Positions 8,033 through 16,181 of a stretch of DNA of 64,000 nt are shown here, piece by piece (position 1 is the first letter of the stretch; each line of letters opens with the position of its first letter). A model generated the notes under the pieces. It worked only from the letters and a program-made list of their open reading frames with translations, did no database searches and was not told the DNA's origin. The translations under genes and the position numbers were made by a program. The DNA lies in NCBI RefSeq assembly GCF_030161475.1, contig NZ_BSUG01000018.1, positions 16,665 through 80,664 of the forward strand, in the 5' to 3' direction. Source of the DNA: Tetragenococcus halophilus subsp. flandriensis (GTDB lineage Bacteria > Bacillota > Bacilli > Lactobacillales > Enterococcaceae).

Positions 8033-9928
8033 ATGTATGGGATTGTTGGATTTGTAAACAAGAAATACGCAATAGATGAAAAAAAGACACATTTAGACCA
8101 AATGTTGGAACGAATTGTACATAGAGCCCCCGATAATGCAGGAAAATTTGTGGATGAAGGTGTAGGTTTAGGTTTTCGTTATTTGAATCGTAGTGATTTT
8201 GATAATCATCAACCGATTGCTAATGAAAGCGGTTCAAAAATAATTGTTTTTAATGGAAAAATTTATAACTATCAGGAATTACGAGAAGATTTGCAAGCTA
8301 AAGGTCATGTTTTTGCGACTGATGTGGATCATGAGGTTGTTTTGCATGGTTATGAAGAATACGGTGCTGACATCGTAAATCAATTACGTGGGATGTTTGC
8401 CTTTGTGATTTGGGATAAAGACAAGCAAGAACTATTCGGTGCACGTGACCATTTTGGGGTGAAGCCTTTCTATTATTATCATAAAAATGAAACCTTTCTA
8501 TTTGGTTCTGAAATCAAAAGTTTTTTAGACCATCCAGCTTTTGAAAAACAAGTCAATCCGGGTGCTTTGAAACCTTACATGACTTTTCAATATCCGGCGA
8601 CAGATGAAACGTTTTTCAAAGATGTTTATCGTGTCCCAGAAGGGCACTATTTTTATGTTAAAGACGGACAACTAAGCTTTACGCAGTATTGGGATACGTC
8701 TTATGCAGAAGAACCGATGACTGAAGATGAAGCTGTGGATAAAATTGATCAAACGGTACAAGAATCGATCAGTACGCATTTAGCTGATGGGGCAGAAATC
8801 GGTTCCTTTCTTTCCAGTGGTGTGGACTCGAGCCTTGTTACTACAATTACTAAACCCAAATATACTTTTTCGATCGGTTTTGGCGAACATACTTATAATG
8901 AAACATTCGAAGCTAAAAAACTTACGGATATCTTGCATTTAGATAATTACTCTCGTGTGATTGAATCAGAAGAAGCTTTCAACGCTTTTCCAACGATTCA
9001 ATATCACCTAGATGAACCGTCCTCCAATGCTTCCTGTGTTCCGCTCTACTTTTTAGCCAAGCTTGCGCGTGAACACGTCAAAGTAGTACTTTCAGGCGAA
9101 GGTGCAGACGAATTATTTGCAGGCTATACCGAATATGGTTTTTCTTCCAATTCTAAAATGGTCCGTGTGTTTGCTCAAGGCTTGAAAAAGTTACCGAAAA
9201 ATTCACGTTTCCGTTTAGCTAGTCGGTTAAAAAGTGCGCACAACTTTCACGGAAGACTGCACTTATATCAATCACTAGCACCGGCAGAAGATTTCTTTAT
9301 TGGACAAGCCAAGGTTTTTGAAGAAAGTGAGTCCGAAGAATATCTGAAGCCCAAATATCAACACTGCGAATCGGTGCATGATATTGTAGAAAAACAATAT
9401 CAAAACGCGCCTGATTTATCCGAACTAAAAAAGATGCAGTATCTAGATATGCACCAATGGATGCCCAAAGATGTTTTGTTAAAAGCAGATAAAATGACGA
9501 TGGCGCATTCCTTAGAAGCCCGTACGCCTTTGTTAGACCTACGTTTATTGGAAGTCGCGGAAAAGATTCCATCAAAATATCTACTTAATAGTAAAAACAC
9601 CAAATACGCCTTTCGCAAAGCAGCGCACCGCCACTTGCCTGAAAAATGGGCCAACCGTAAAAAACTAGGTTTCCCCGTACCGATTAAAGATTGGTTGCAT
9701 GAAGAACGTTTCTATAAACAAGTGCGCGAGATTTTTGCGGCCGATTTTGCGGCGGAATTCTTTAACCAAGAAAAGATTTTAGATTTGCTGGACCGAAATT
9801 ACCAAGAAGAAATTGACGCCCGTCGTCATATTTGGACACTCTATTCTTTCCTTGTTTGGTATAAAGTGTATTTTGTAGACGAAACCCAAAAGGCTTCACA
9901 GAAAAGTTTTGCTGCAAGCAAATCATAG
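8033..9928 (+). CDS. asnB: Asparagine synthetase B-like protein lacking the glutaminase nucleophile
   Basis: The 631-residue protein has the AsnB layout: Ntn-type glutaminase domain (1-210) and ATP-dependent synthetase domain (230-610). The synthetase site looks intact: SSGVDSS pyrophosphate loop, LSGEGADELFAGY, and KADKMTMAHSLEARTPLLD. The glutaminase site does not. It begins MYGIVGF instead of MCGIVGF, so the N-terminal Cys nucleophile is Tyr (codon TAT at 8036). HRGPD reads HRAPD, FRRL reads FRYL, and NGEIYN reads NGKIYN, losing a substrate-binding Glu. It probably uses free ammonia or does another adenylation/amidation, as in the Cys-less beta-lactam synthetases. The serine hydrolase follows 30 bases on. 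Confidence 0.85.
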   Translation: MYGIVGFVNKKYAIDEKKTHLDQMLERIVHRAPDNAGKFVDEGVGLGFRYLNRSDFDNHQPIANESGSKIIVFNGKIYNYQELREDLQAKGHVFATDVDHEVVLHGYEEYGADIVNQLRGMFAFVIWDKDKQELFGARDHFGVKPFYYYHKNETFLFGSEIKSFLDHPAFEKQVNPGALKPYMTFQYPATDETFFKDVYRVPEGHYFYVKDGQLSFTQYWDTSYAEEPMTEDEAVDKIDQTVQESISTHLADGAEIGSFLSSGVDSSLVTTITKPKYTFSIGFGEHTYNETFEAKKLTDILHLDNYSRVIESEEAFNAFPTIQYHLDEPSSNASCVPLYFLAKLAREHVKVVLSGEGADELFAGYTEYGFSSNSKMVRVFAQGLKKLPKNSRFRLASRLKSAHNFHGRLHLYQSLAPAEDFFIGQAKVFEESESEEYLKPKYQHCESVHDIVEKQYQNAPDLSELKKMQYLDMHQWMPKDVLLKADKMTMAHSLEARTPLLDLRLLEVAEKIPSKYLLNSKNTKYAFRKAAHRHLPEKWANRKKLGFPVPIKDWLHEERFYKQVREIFAADFAAEFFNQEKILDLLDRNYQEEIDARRHIWTLYSFLVWYKVYFVDETQKASQKSFAASKS

Positions 9929-9957
9929 GAAAATAAGATTGATCATGAAAAGAATGG

Positions 9958-10854
9958 ATGTTTGTCAATAAAATGAAGAAACTGATAAAATTTTTACTTG
10001 TTCTCTTAGGAGTTGTTCTACTTGTCACGCTAGGGTTTTGGGCCTTCAATTCTATGACTTCTGAACAAGAGGAAGTAGAAGAAACGCCAAGTTCGTCAAG
10101 CCAGGAAGTAGCAGAAAAACCACAAAAAGAGGAGAAAAGCCTCGAAGAACAGTTAAAGAAAAAAGGCGACCAGCTGGCAGAAGAACATCCCAACTCCTTA
10201 GAATATAGGGTCTACGATTTGGATACAGAAAAAACGTATTCCTATACCAATGATGAAGAAGATAAAATCTATGAAACGGCCAGTATTGTGAAGGTCGCTG
10301 TCGCTATGTTGCTCTTCCATGAAAAAGAAGAAGCGCAAGAAGCGTTGACAGACGAGGAAGCACAACGGATGTCTGACATGATTCTAAGTAGTGATAATGA
10401 AGCGACGACGGCCCTCTTAAATGAGTCATTAGGTGGCTTTGAATCCTTACAAATGATTTTTGATGATTTGGATATGAATAATACCACGGTGAATTTAGGC
10501 AATTGGGGAAATAGTACAACGACGGCCAAGGACCAAATGAAACTGTTGAAAGAATTATATCTCCCTTCGGACTATATTACAGAAGACTCACAAGATGATA
10601 TCATTGATTTAATGACACAAATCGATGAGGATCAAAGTTGGGGTGTGTACGCCGGTTCCGATGATGTTTCCTTTAAAAACGGCTGGCTAACCGATGGTGT
10701 AAGCGGCGTATGGATTGTCACAAGTATCGGAAAAGTGACCCAAGGCGATAAAAGCTATCTTGCCGTTGCACTCTCTGATGAAAATGAAACCGAAGAAGCA
10801 GGCAGACAAGTGATTGAAGAACTAGTGAAGACAACTAGTGATTATTTGTTGTAA
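9958..10854 (+). CDS. Membrane-anchored serine beta-lactamase-like hydrolase
   Basis: The 298-residue protein has an N-terminal membrane anchor (residues 6-27), an acidic Ser/Glu/Lys linker, then a class A beta-lactamase-like domain. Active-site motifs visible are TASIVK (SxxK), SSDNEAT (SDN) and FKNGW in place of KTG. Such proteins in Lactobacillales are exported serine hydrolases or penicillin-recognising enzymes, rarely true resistance enzymes. The first ATG (9958) is kept, though ATG 9973 directly before KKLIKF is possible; neither has a strong ribosome site. It may be co-transcribed with asnB and is followed by a terminator. Confidence 0.75.
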   Translation: MFVNKMKKLIKFLLVLLGVVLLVTLGFWAFNSMTSEQEEVEETPSSSSQEVAEKPQKEEKSLEEQLKKKGDQLAEEHPNSLEYRVYDLDTEKTYSYTNDEEDKIYETASIVKVAVAMLLFHEKEEAQEALTDEEAQRMSDMILSSDNEATTALLNESLGGFESLQMIFDDLDMNNTTVNLGNWGNSTTTAKDQMKLLKELYLPSDYITEDSQDDIIDLMTQIDEDQSWGVYAGSDDVSFKNGWLTDGVSGVWIVTSIGKVTQGDKSYLAVALSDENETEEAGRQVIEELVKTTSDYLL

Positions 10855-10941
10855 ATTGGCTTCTAAATTAATTACAATTTTATATTTTGTTTTCTTTTTG
10901 TGAAAAGAGTTGTCTGATAAAACCAGTAAATAAAATTAATG

Positions 10942-10986
10942 AAAAACGCTTGGAAGTGGCCTTTAACACCTTCAAGCGTTTTTTAT
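10942..10986 (+). terminator. Terminator after the asnB-hydrolase pair
   Basis: AAAACGCTTG and CAAGCGTTTT arms with an internal mismatch and a T run. The stretch from here to 11199 shows no gene or clear signal. Confidence 0.8.
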
Positions 10987-11199
10987 GAATTTAAATTTAG
11001 TTCGGTTTTGAAGTAGTAAGCACAGAGGTGACTATAGCATTGAAATGTATCGTTAGTAACAACTTTTTTACCATCTAGTGCCAAGAAACTTACCACTCAT
11101 TTAGTAGAGAAGTTCATTAGCTAAAGTGTAAGAGATAGTCACTAGTAGGAAAAATAAAATAACAGCTTCCAATCTAACAAATGATAACTAATTAACAAA

Positions 11200-11490
11200 T
11201 TAAACAAAGCTAAAGACCAGTTGTTTATCAACAGCATTTACTATTTGTTCAAGTGTTTTAATTGTTGGATTGGCATTACCATTCTCAATTTTAGCAATCA
11301 TTGACTGGGGTTTATTGACTACTTGTGCAAATTCTTCTTGGGTAAGGTCTAAAGAAGTTCGTAGTTCCATAACAGCTACTGCATAATCTAATTTCTTTTC
11401 TTCTTTTTCCATCATTTTTGAAAGTTCAGGATTATTTTTCTTTTCTTTTTCAAGATAGTCAGAAAACTTGATTGTGTTTGTTTTAGTCAT
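11200..11490 (-). CDS. HigA-like XRE-family antitoxin
   Basis: The 96-residue protein has a C-terminal helix-turn-helix (LDLTQEEFAQVVNKPQSMIA, then KIENGNANPTIKTLEQI) preceded by a helical region. This is the layout of HigA-type antitoxins paired with RelE/HigB toxins. The ATG at 11490 follows GAAAGGTG by six bases; the GTG at 11499 lies inside that site. It overlaps a decayed toxin frame upstream, so it is now an orphan antitoxin or autonomous regulator. Confidence 0.7.
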   Translation of the reverse strand: MTKTNTIKFSDYLEKEKKNNPELSKMMEKEEKKLDYAVAVMELRTSLDLTQEEFAQVVNKPQSMIAKIENGNANPTIKTLEQIVNAVDKQLVFSFV

Positions 11491-11600
11491 TAGTAACACC
11501 TTTCGTATACATTTTCTTTAAGTTTTTGGCATGCTTTATCTCTTTTTTAGGTGTTTTCTGCTCCTTTTTAGTAAATCCATGATATATTTCGACTTTCAGT
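11483..11600 (-). pseudogene. C-terminal remnant of a HigB/RelE-type toxin
   Basis: Just upstream of the antitoxin, overlapping its start codon by the TGACTAA arrangement, a frame reads VEIYHGFTKKEQKTPKKEI followed by a Lys-rich helix. HGFTKKxQKTPxxEIxxA is the characteristic C-terminus of phage Gp49-like HigB toxins. No in-frame start or conserved N-terminal half is recognisable upstream, so the toxin gene appears truncated. Confidence 0.55.
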
Positions 11601-11705
11601 GCCAGTTGGCATGTAGTTACTGACTTTTTTTAGAATGTGTCTACTTTAACAACAGTTATTACAGGAAAGCTAGTGAAGTATGAATTTGCTTTCAATTTTA
11701 TATAA

Positions 11706-12158
11706 CTAATTATTCTGTAGATCATATTCCATTATTATTCCATCTTTTGATTTTACAAAACCATTACTTTTATAAAATTTAGCTGCTCGCTCTCCACCTG
11801 TGATAAGGAAAATACTATTGATCTCATCATTTTTCATTATATCAGAAACAAAATTTAAGATTTTTTTGCCAACGCCCTTTCCTTGGCAATTAGGAGTTAC
11901 ATTAATTTCATCAATACAAAATTGACTCCAATTACTAAAGTAATAGTCAATCCTACCTAAGCACATTGCAATAACTTTATCATTTTTTTCGACTACATAT
12001 CCTCTAGCATTAAAACCACTCATTGTAGCTTCAATTCTAAGTAGTGCTTCTTTCTTCGTCCACATATTATTCCAAGGTTCTCCACTATATGCTGCCACTA
12101 AGTTTTCAGCACAGTTAGCAAAATCTTCGTTTTTAATTTCTCTAAAATTTAAATTCAT
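11706..12158 (-). CDS. GNAT-family N-acetyltransferase
   Basis: The 150-residue protein shows the GNAT core: VTPNCQGKGVGKKIL is the acetyl-CoA binding motif A (Q/RxxGxG/A), followed by GGERAAKFYKSNGFVKS, the typical C-terminal alpha-beta unit. AGGAGATACAAAT precedes ATG at 12158. The acceptor is unknown. It lies alone between the orphan antitoxin and the small membrane protein gene. Confidence 0.82.
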   Translation of the reverse strand: MNLNFREIKNEDFANCAENLVAAYSGEPWNNMWTKKEALLRIEATMSGFNARGYVVEKNDKVIAMCLGRIDYYFSNWSQFCIDEINVTPNCQGKGVGKKILNFVSDIMKNDEINSIFLITGGERAAKFYKSNGFVKSKDGIIMEYDLQNN

Positions 12159-12224
12159 ATTTGTATCTCCTCTGTATTTAATTTTTTATATTATCGATTA
12201 AAGTCTACATTAGTTGTTGATAAT

Positions 12225-12653
12225 TTAAATGTCACTGTCTTCCGATTGCTTTTTTCGTAAATAGTAAATATAAATTGTAGGCACAAGACCACTGATAAAT
12301 ATTATTCCACCCATAATTAATCCATTATACATATTAAAGCCGTCAGGAATTGATACAAAAATCCCAATTACAATAGAAACAAGCGTTAAGATTAAAATTG
12401 AAATATTAAGCCCTCTTTTAGGTGATTTTGTAACAGTTTCGTTATCTACACTAATACTCATATTTAAATATGTAGACGTTATGACGGCTACCAATAAAAC
12501 AATCCATAGGGGATTTTCTGTCATGCCATTCACGCCTTTTGTAACTAGGTCATAAGCTAAAATTGCAAAGATACCAATTGTCTGAATGATATATACAATA
12601 CGAATATTATTTAAATTTTCATATTGCAAACGTTCATCTTTAATTTTTTTCAT
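12225..12653 (-). CDS. Small four-helix membrane protein of an XRE-regulated pair
   Basis: The 142-residue protein has about four membrane segments (near 20-40, 48-65, 83-103 and 110-133) and charged ends, with a C-terminal RKKQSEDSD tail. Its start overlaps the stop of the XRE regulator gene (ATG of one inside the other's end at 12653), so they form one operon. Such HTH plus small membrane protein pairs are common in Firmicutes. I do not recognise a function. Confidence 0.7.
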   Translation of the reverse strand: MKKIKDERLQYENLNNIRIVYIIQTIGIFAILAYDLVTKGVNGMTENPLWIVLLVAVITSTYLNMSISVDNETVTKSPKRGLNISILILTLVSIVIGIFVSIPDGFNMYNGLIMGGIIFISGLVPTIYIYYLRKKQSEDSDI

Positions 12654-12859
12654 TATTTTTCATTCTCCTTTTCTACCCAAAATAGTTCATCCAATGATTT
12701 ATTTACAGCATAGCAAATCTCTAAGCATAATTTTAATGTGGGATTGTACTTGCCCTTTTCAATCAAACTAATAGTTTGCCGAGTAACACCAACCTTTTCT
12801 GCTAATTGTTGCTGTGTTAAGTCAACTTGAGCACGAGCTATTTTCACTTTATTGACCAT
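12653..12859 (-). CDS. Minimal XRE-family transcriptional regulator
   Basis: The 68-residue protein is almost entirely a Cro/cI-type HTH: IARAQVDLTQQQLAEKVGVT, then RQTISLIEKGKYNPTL, then LDELFW. GAGGTGG lies upstream of ATG. It is first in a two-gene operon with a small membrane protein and is preceded by a dyad overlapping the likely promoter, consistent with autoregulation. Confidence 0.85.
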   Translation of the reverse strand: MVNKVKIARAQVDLTQQQLAEKVGVTRQTISLIEKGKYNPTLKLCLEICYAVNKSLDELFWVEKENEK

Positions 12860-12881
12860 TTGTATTAACCACCTCGATATA

Positions 12882-12903
12882 AATGTAACATATAAATTAC
12901 ATT
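12882..12903. promoter_or_regulatory. Dyad upstream of the XRE regulator
   Basis: AATGTAA and TTACATT form perfect arms with an 8-base centre, 23 bases before the regulator start, and a further GATTACATAA half-like site follows. A probable autoregulatory operator, inferred from position. Confidence 0.5.
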
Positions 12904-13072
12904 TTTCAATATATAGATTACATAAAGTATAAAATTAGCTAATAAGTTTTAAGTCTGATTCAAAAAATTTATCTCCCATCAGTAATTTTTTTGAACTCAA
13001 GTTTATTTTCAGTTTGGGTGAGAATACTTTTACTGTTAAACTAAAATAGAAAAGGATGAAAAAAGATAAATA

Positions 13073-13104
13073 TTGACGTACAACCATCTTGACGTACAAC
13101 CATC
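13073..13104 (+). repeat. Perfect 16-bp tandem duplication containing two TTGACG boxes
   Basis: TTGACGTACAACCATC occurs twice head to tail, about 20 bases before the ABC transporter start. Each copy contains TTGACG, resembling a -35 hexamer. It is probably a recent duplication. Confidence 0.7.
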
Positions 13105-13125
13105 TTAAAGAAAGTTGAATTTACG

Positions 13126-13764
13126 ATGCTTATTAAAAATATTATTCATAATTATAATAATTTCAAATTAGATATTAAAGATATTTCGATTGAAGAAAAT
13201 AAAGTTATCGGGCTTGTCGGTGAAAATGGTTCTGGAAAGACTACCTTCATGGATATTTTGTCACAAATGATCGTAGCAAATGGTTCTTTTGAGGTAGAGG
13301 GCTATCAGCAAGATGAAATTCTTTATATCCCCTCGGATGTAGTTCCGTACGAATTTCTAAAAGTAAAAGAATTTTGCGATATTGTAATAAATTATTCAGC
13401 CTCGAACCGCACAAGGGACGAAGTTATGGAAGATTTAGGACTAACAGATAAAAGTGATACCAAAATTTCGCAATTATCACAAGGTATGAAAAAGAAATTA
13501 ACATTAATTAACTTGTTTTTAGATAAGTATTCGTTGGTGATACTTGATGAACCTTTTAATAGCGTTGATCTTAAGTATTCCTACCAAATTAAAGAAATCA
13601 TTTTAAAATTAAGGGAAAGTAGTACTGTTTTGATATCTTCACATATTATCGACAGCTTAGTAGATATTTGTGACGAATTTATTTACTTAGAAGATGGAAC
13701 TGTCAAGAAAACATTTGATAATTCGGGAAATAAAGAGGAGTTGGAGGCTGAATTGTTTGATTGA
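13126..13764 (+). CDS. ABC transporter ATP-binding protein
   Basis: The 212-residue ATPase is short but complete: Walker A GENGSGKT (about residue 32), signature LSQGMKK, Walker B LVILDEP and switch His in SSHI. Compact ATPases of this kind pair with ABC-2-like membrane proteins in export of peptides, bacteriocins or lipids. It opens an operon whose next two genes encode overlapping hydrophobic proteins and a 31-residue membrane peptide. Confidence 0.88.
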   Translation: MLIKNIIHNYNNFKLDIKDISIEENKVIGLVGENGSGKTTFMDILSQMIVANGSFEVEGYQQDEILYIPSDVVPYEFLKVKEFCDIVINYSASNRTRDEVMEDLGLTDKSDTKISQLSQGMKKKLTLINLFLDKYSLVILDEPFNSVDLKYSYQIKEIILKLRESSTVLISSHIIDSLVDICDEFIYLEDGTVKKTFDNSGNKEELEAELFD

Positions 13765-14410
13765 AGCGTTAAAAATTGATTTTACCTTATTTCGTAGACA
13801 GATGAATCTATATGACTTAGGCAGTATTATTCCCTTTGTTGGGGTTCTTTCTATCTTATTTTTGGGATTTAAGTATCTTATTGGCCTTACGCCTAACCCT
13901 TTTGCAGCAACAGAGTTATTCGCTTTAGGACTCGCTTTTTTAGGAGGATTTAAAGTTCATTCAGAAACGATTTCTTCCAAGCAAGTGAAGATGATCACCT
14001 TTTTTCCACACTTAAAAACAAAAGATGTTAAAAGATATTTCCTTTATAAGAAGCCGTTTTTTGTTTATTTTTTTACCTTTTATCTACTCTTTCCTCCTAG
14101 ATTTACTCAAGAGTTGTTATTGGCTTCTTTTTTCTTCCTTTCGGTTATTATGCTTATGATGTTTGTCAATACACTAAGTTATAGATTTTTACCCAGTGAG
14201 GCATGGGCCAATAATATCTATTTAGGTCTTCGTATAGGGTATTTCATCGTTTTTGCAGGTTATTTGTTTGTTGACTTTTTAGATTTTGATTTAAAAAATT
14301 TTGTAGTGAGTTTAGATTTATGGTATTTGGTATTAATAGGCATTGCATTTTCTATTATCAATTTATTCATTTTACCGTATCCAAATAAGAAAGAGAGCCA
14401 AGATGACTAA
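13757..14410 (+). CDS. ABC-2-like membrane subunit
   Basis: The 217-residue protein has about six membrane segments. The start is set at TTG 13757, nine bases after GGAGG and overlapping the ATPase gene by 8 bases, typical of translational coupling; the longer frame from 13694 lacks a ribosome site. No sequence motif identifies the substrate. It is the first of two different membrane subunits of the exporter. Confidence 0.7.
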   Translation: MIEALKIDFTLFRRQMNLYDLGSIIPFVGVLSILFLGFKYLIGLTPNPFAATELFALGLAFLGGFKVHSETISSKQVKMITFFPHLKTKDVKRYFLYKKPFFVYFFTFYLLFPPRFTQELLLASFFFLSVIMLMMFVNTLSYRFLPSEAWANNIYLGLRIGYFIVFAGYLFVDFLDFDLKNFVVSLDLWYLVLIGIAFSIINLFILPYPNKKESQDD

Positions 14411-14906
14411 GCTAATATTTTATTTTTTACTTCGACATAATATAAAATATGAGATTATTATATTACTATTCATTGGGGGTTATTCGTCCCTTCAAAATAC
14501 TCAATCCCAATTTGTCTTGTCATTTTCCATAACGATGTTAAGTATTTTATTTATCGTATACTTTCACATTCTTGCACGCCAGAGGGGAAGAGTCCCACTT
14601 CTTTATACTGGTAGGGCGATAAAAAAGGTTAAAAAAGATATTATTAAAGCTATCGTGATTTTATCGGTGTTTTTCTTGTTTATTTCATTATTCGTTGATA
14701 TCTTCCTGTGGCGTAATTTATATTTAGTGATTCAATACTTTTTAACAATATGTATTTTCATTATTGCTACATTAATAATGCCTATTAATTTTGAAAAAAG
14801 ACAACAACATAACCCACAAGTTGTTAGATTTTCTGAAGGGCTTCGAGTACTGGGGGTTGCATTCGTTCTATTTATAATAATGCAAGTCTTCTTCTTTTTA
14901 ATTTAA
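14403..14906 (+). CDS. Second membrane subunit of the small ABC exporter
   Basis: The 167-residue protein has about four or five membrane segments with basic loops (RQRGR, KKVKKD). ATG 14403 overlaps the stop of the preceding gene and follows AAGAAAGAGAG. It presumably forms the channel with the 13757 product. No known family motif is visible. Confidence 0.65.
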   Translation: MTKLIFYFLLRHNIKYEIIILLFIGGYSSLQNTQSQFVLSFSITMLSILFIVYFHILARQRGRVPLLYTGRAIKKVKKDIIKAIVILSVFFLFISLFVDIFLWRNLYLVIQYFLTICIFIIATLIMPINFEKRQQHNPQVVRFSEGLRVLGVAFVLFIIMQVFFFLI

Positions 14907-14957
14907 GTAAATGGTTTTAACAGAGTTATCGACTGGTTTTCAGGAGGAGGGATAACA

Positions 14958-15053
14958 GTGGAGAGTAAAGATAAAAAAAGCGGAATGAAATATGTTGCGA
15001 TTTTTATTATAGGACTTCTTGTTGGGGTAATTTTAAGAAGTATTTTTGCTTAA
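14958..15053 (+). CDS. 31-residue single-span membrane peptide
   Basis: GTG at 14958 follows a strong AGGAGGAGGG site and opens a 31-codon frame: a charged start (MESKDKKSGMK), then one hydrophobic segment (YVAIFIIGLLVGVILRSIFA) and a stop. The strong ribosome site and position 50 bases after the ABC genes argue for a real gene. It could be a small subunit, immunity or regulatory peptide of the exporter. Confidence 0.6.
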   Translation: MESKDKKSGMKYVAIFIIGLLVGVILRSIFA

Positions 15054-15160
15054 GTAAAATAATTATCTCTTTGAGTATGAAATATCTATTTTCCAAAGAT
15101 TTACCTATAGAAATTTTATCTGTAAACTATGATATACTTAGTTAGAAGGGTGTGAAAAAG

Positions 15161-16096
15161 ATGAAAAAAGTTTATGTGTTGTTATTTGGTGCGTTACTAT
15201 TAACTGCTTGTTCACAAAATGAAACCGAAACCAATTCAGTAGCTGAATCTTCCGATACAGTTGAAACGACTACTCAAACTTCGGAAAGTTCTAGTTCTGA
15301 ACAAAGCAGTGAAACATCTACTCAATCTACAGAAGAATCGACTGAAGAAAGCAGTAGTGAAGAAGATGAAGAAGACTATGCCGTAGATCTTGATGATTTC
15401 TATCAAGGAGAAGATCCAGCGGGCAAACCGAACTATCATCAAAAGTTTGCTACTAGTCAAGATGATCTACCGCCGGGTATTAATGTAAACACAAATGCTG
15501 TGAACGACTCTGGAAAAGAGCTCTCTGTTCGTTTACCTGAAGGGGAAAGCGAACGTTCGATTTACTCGGTTTCTACGACAGCAGTTCCAACCAAAGAAAT
15601 AACGCTTACTGGAGACAATGGTGAAAAGCGAGAGGTTAAGGTAAATACAGAAGTGGAAATTGAAAAGTATGAAGATCATGACGATCCGCTACAAATAGAT
15701 GGGGACGATTATTATCTTTTCTACAACGATGAAGGTACGATGTCTCTAGCAACTAGAAACTTTAACGAAAATCCAGGAGAAGAAGATTTAGATAATAAAA
15801 ATATGGTAGAGTATGTACAAGATGAACCATCTACTGCAGAAGATACAACAGAGGAATCTTCAGAGGATAACTCGGAAGAAGATGAAGCAAAAGCAGAAGA
15901 GTATCATGATGCTATTAGCGATGCATGGCAAGAGCAACAAGATTATATTGACTCTCTTGAGGACCCTAAAGAAAAACAATCTGTGCAAACACCTGAATCT
16001 GCAGCAAATATGGAAGCACGCAGATTAGAAATGGAAAATTCTGATGATACCGAAATAATAAACGAAAGTTTGAAAAAAGTACTTAATGGCGAGTGA
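15161..16096 (+). CDS. Acidic lipoprotein with Ser/Thr/Glu-rich linker
   Basis: The 311-residue protein begins MKKVYVLLFGALLLTACSQN, a lipoprotein signal with lipobox LTAC. About 60 residues of Ser/Thr/Glu linker follow, then an acidic domain, a second Glu/Ser stretch (about residues 225-245) and a helical C-terminus. ATG 15161 is preferred over GTG 15152, which sits against the AGAAGGG site. No enzymatic motif is visible. The linker resembles those of the lipoproteins at 6401 and 27022, suggesting a surface-protein family built alike rather than a shared activity. Confidence 0.75.
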   Translation: MKKVYVLLFGALLLTACSQNETETNSVAESSDTVETTTQTSESSSSEQSSETSTQSTEESTEESSSEEDEEDYAVDLDDFYQGEDPAGKPNYHQKFATSQDDLPPGINVNTNAVNDSGKELSVRLPEGESERSIYSVSTTAVPTKEITLTGDNGEKREVKVNTEVEIEKYEDHDDPLQIDGDDYYLFYNDEGTMSLATRNFNENPGEEDLDNKNMVEYVQDEPSTAEDTTEESSEDNSEEDEAKAEEYHDAISDAWQEQQDYIDSLEDPKEKQSVQTPESAANMEARRLEMENSDDTEIINESLKKVLNGE

Positions 16097-16181
16097 CAGA
16101 TCAAAAGTGGGACGTCATGTTAGATTGGTATTGCTAATAAATTTGAAAAGAAAATATGATACATGAAAGAAGTGAGAAAAA

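Noticed and set aside
9297..9654. Long minus-strand open frames inside asnB
   Set aside because: They are antisense shadows of a strongly conserved coding region and have no ribosome site or family match.
12586..12771. Plus-strand frame opposite the XRE/membrane protein pair
   Set aside because: It is an antisense shadow of two convincing overlapping genes.
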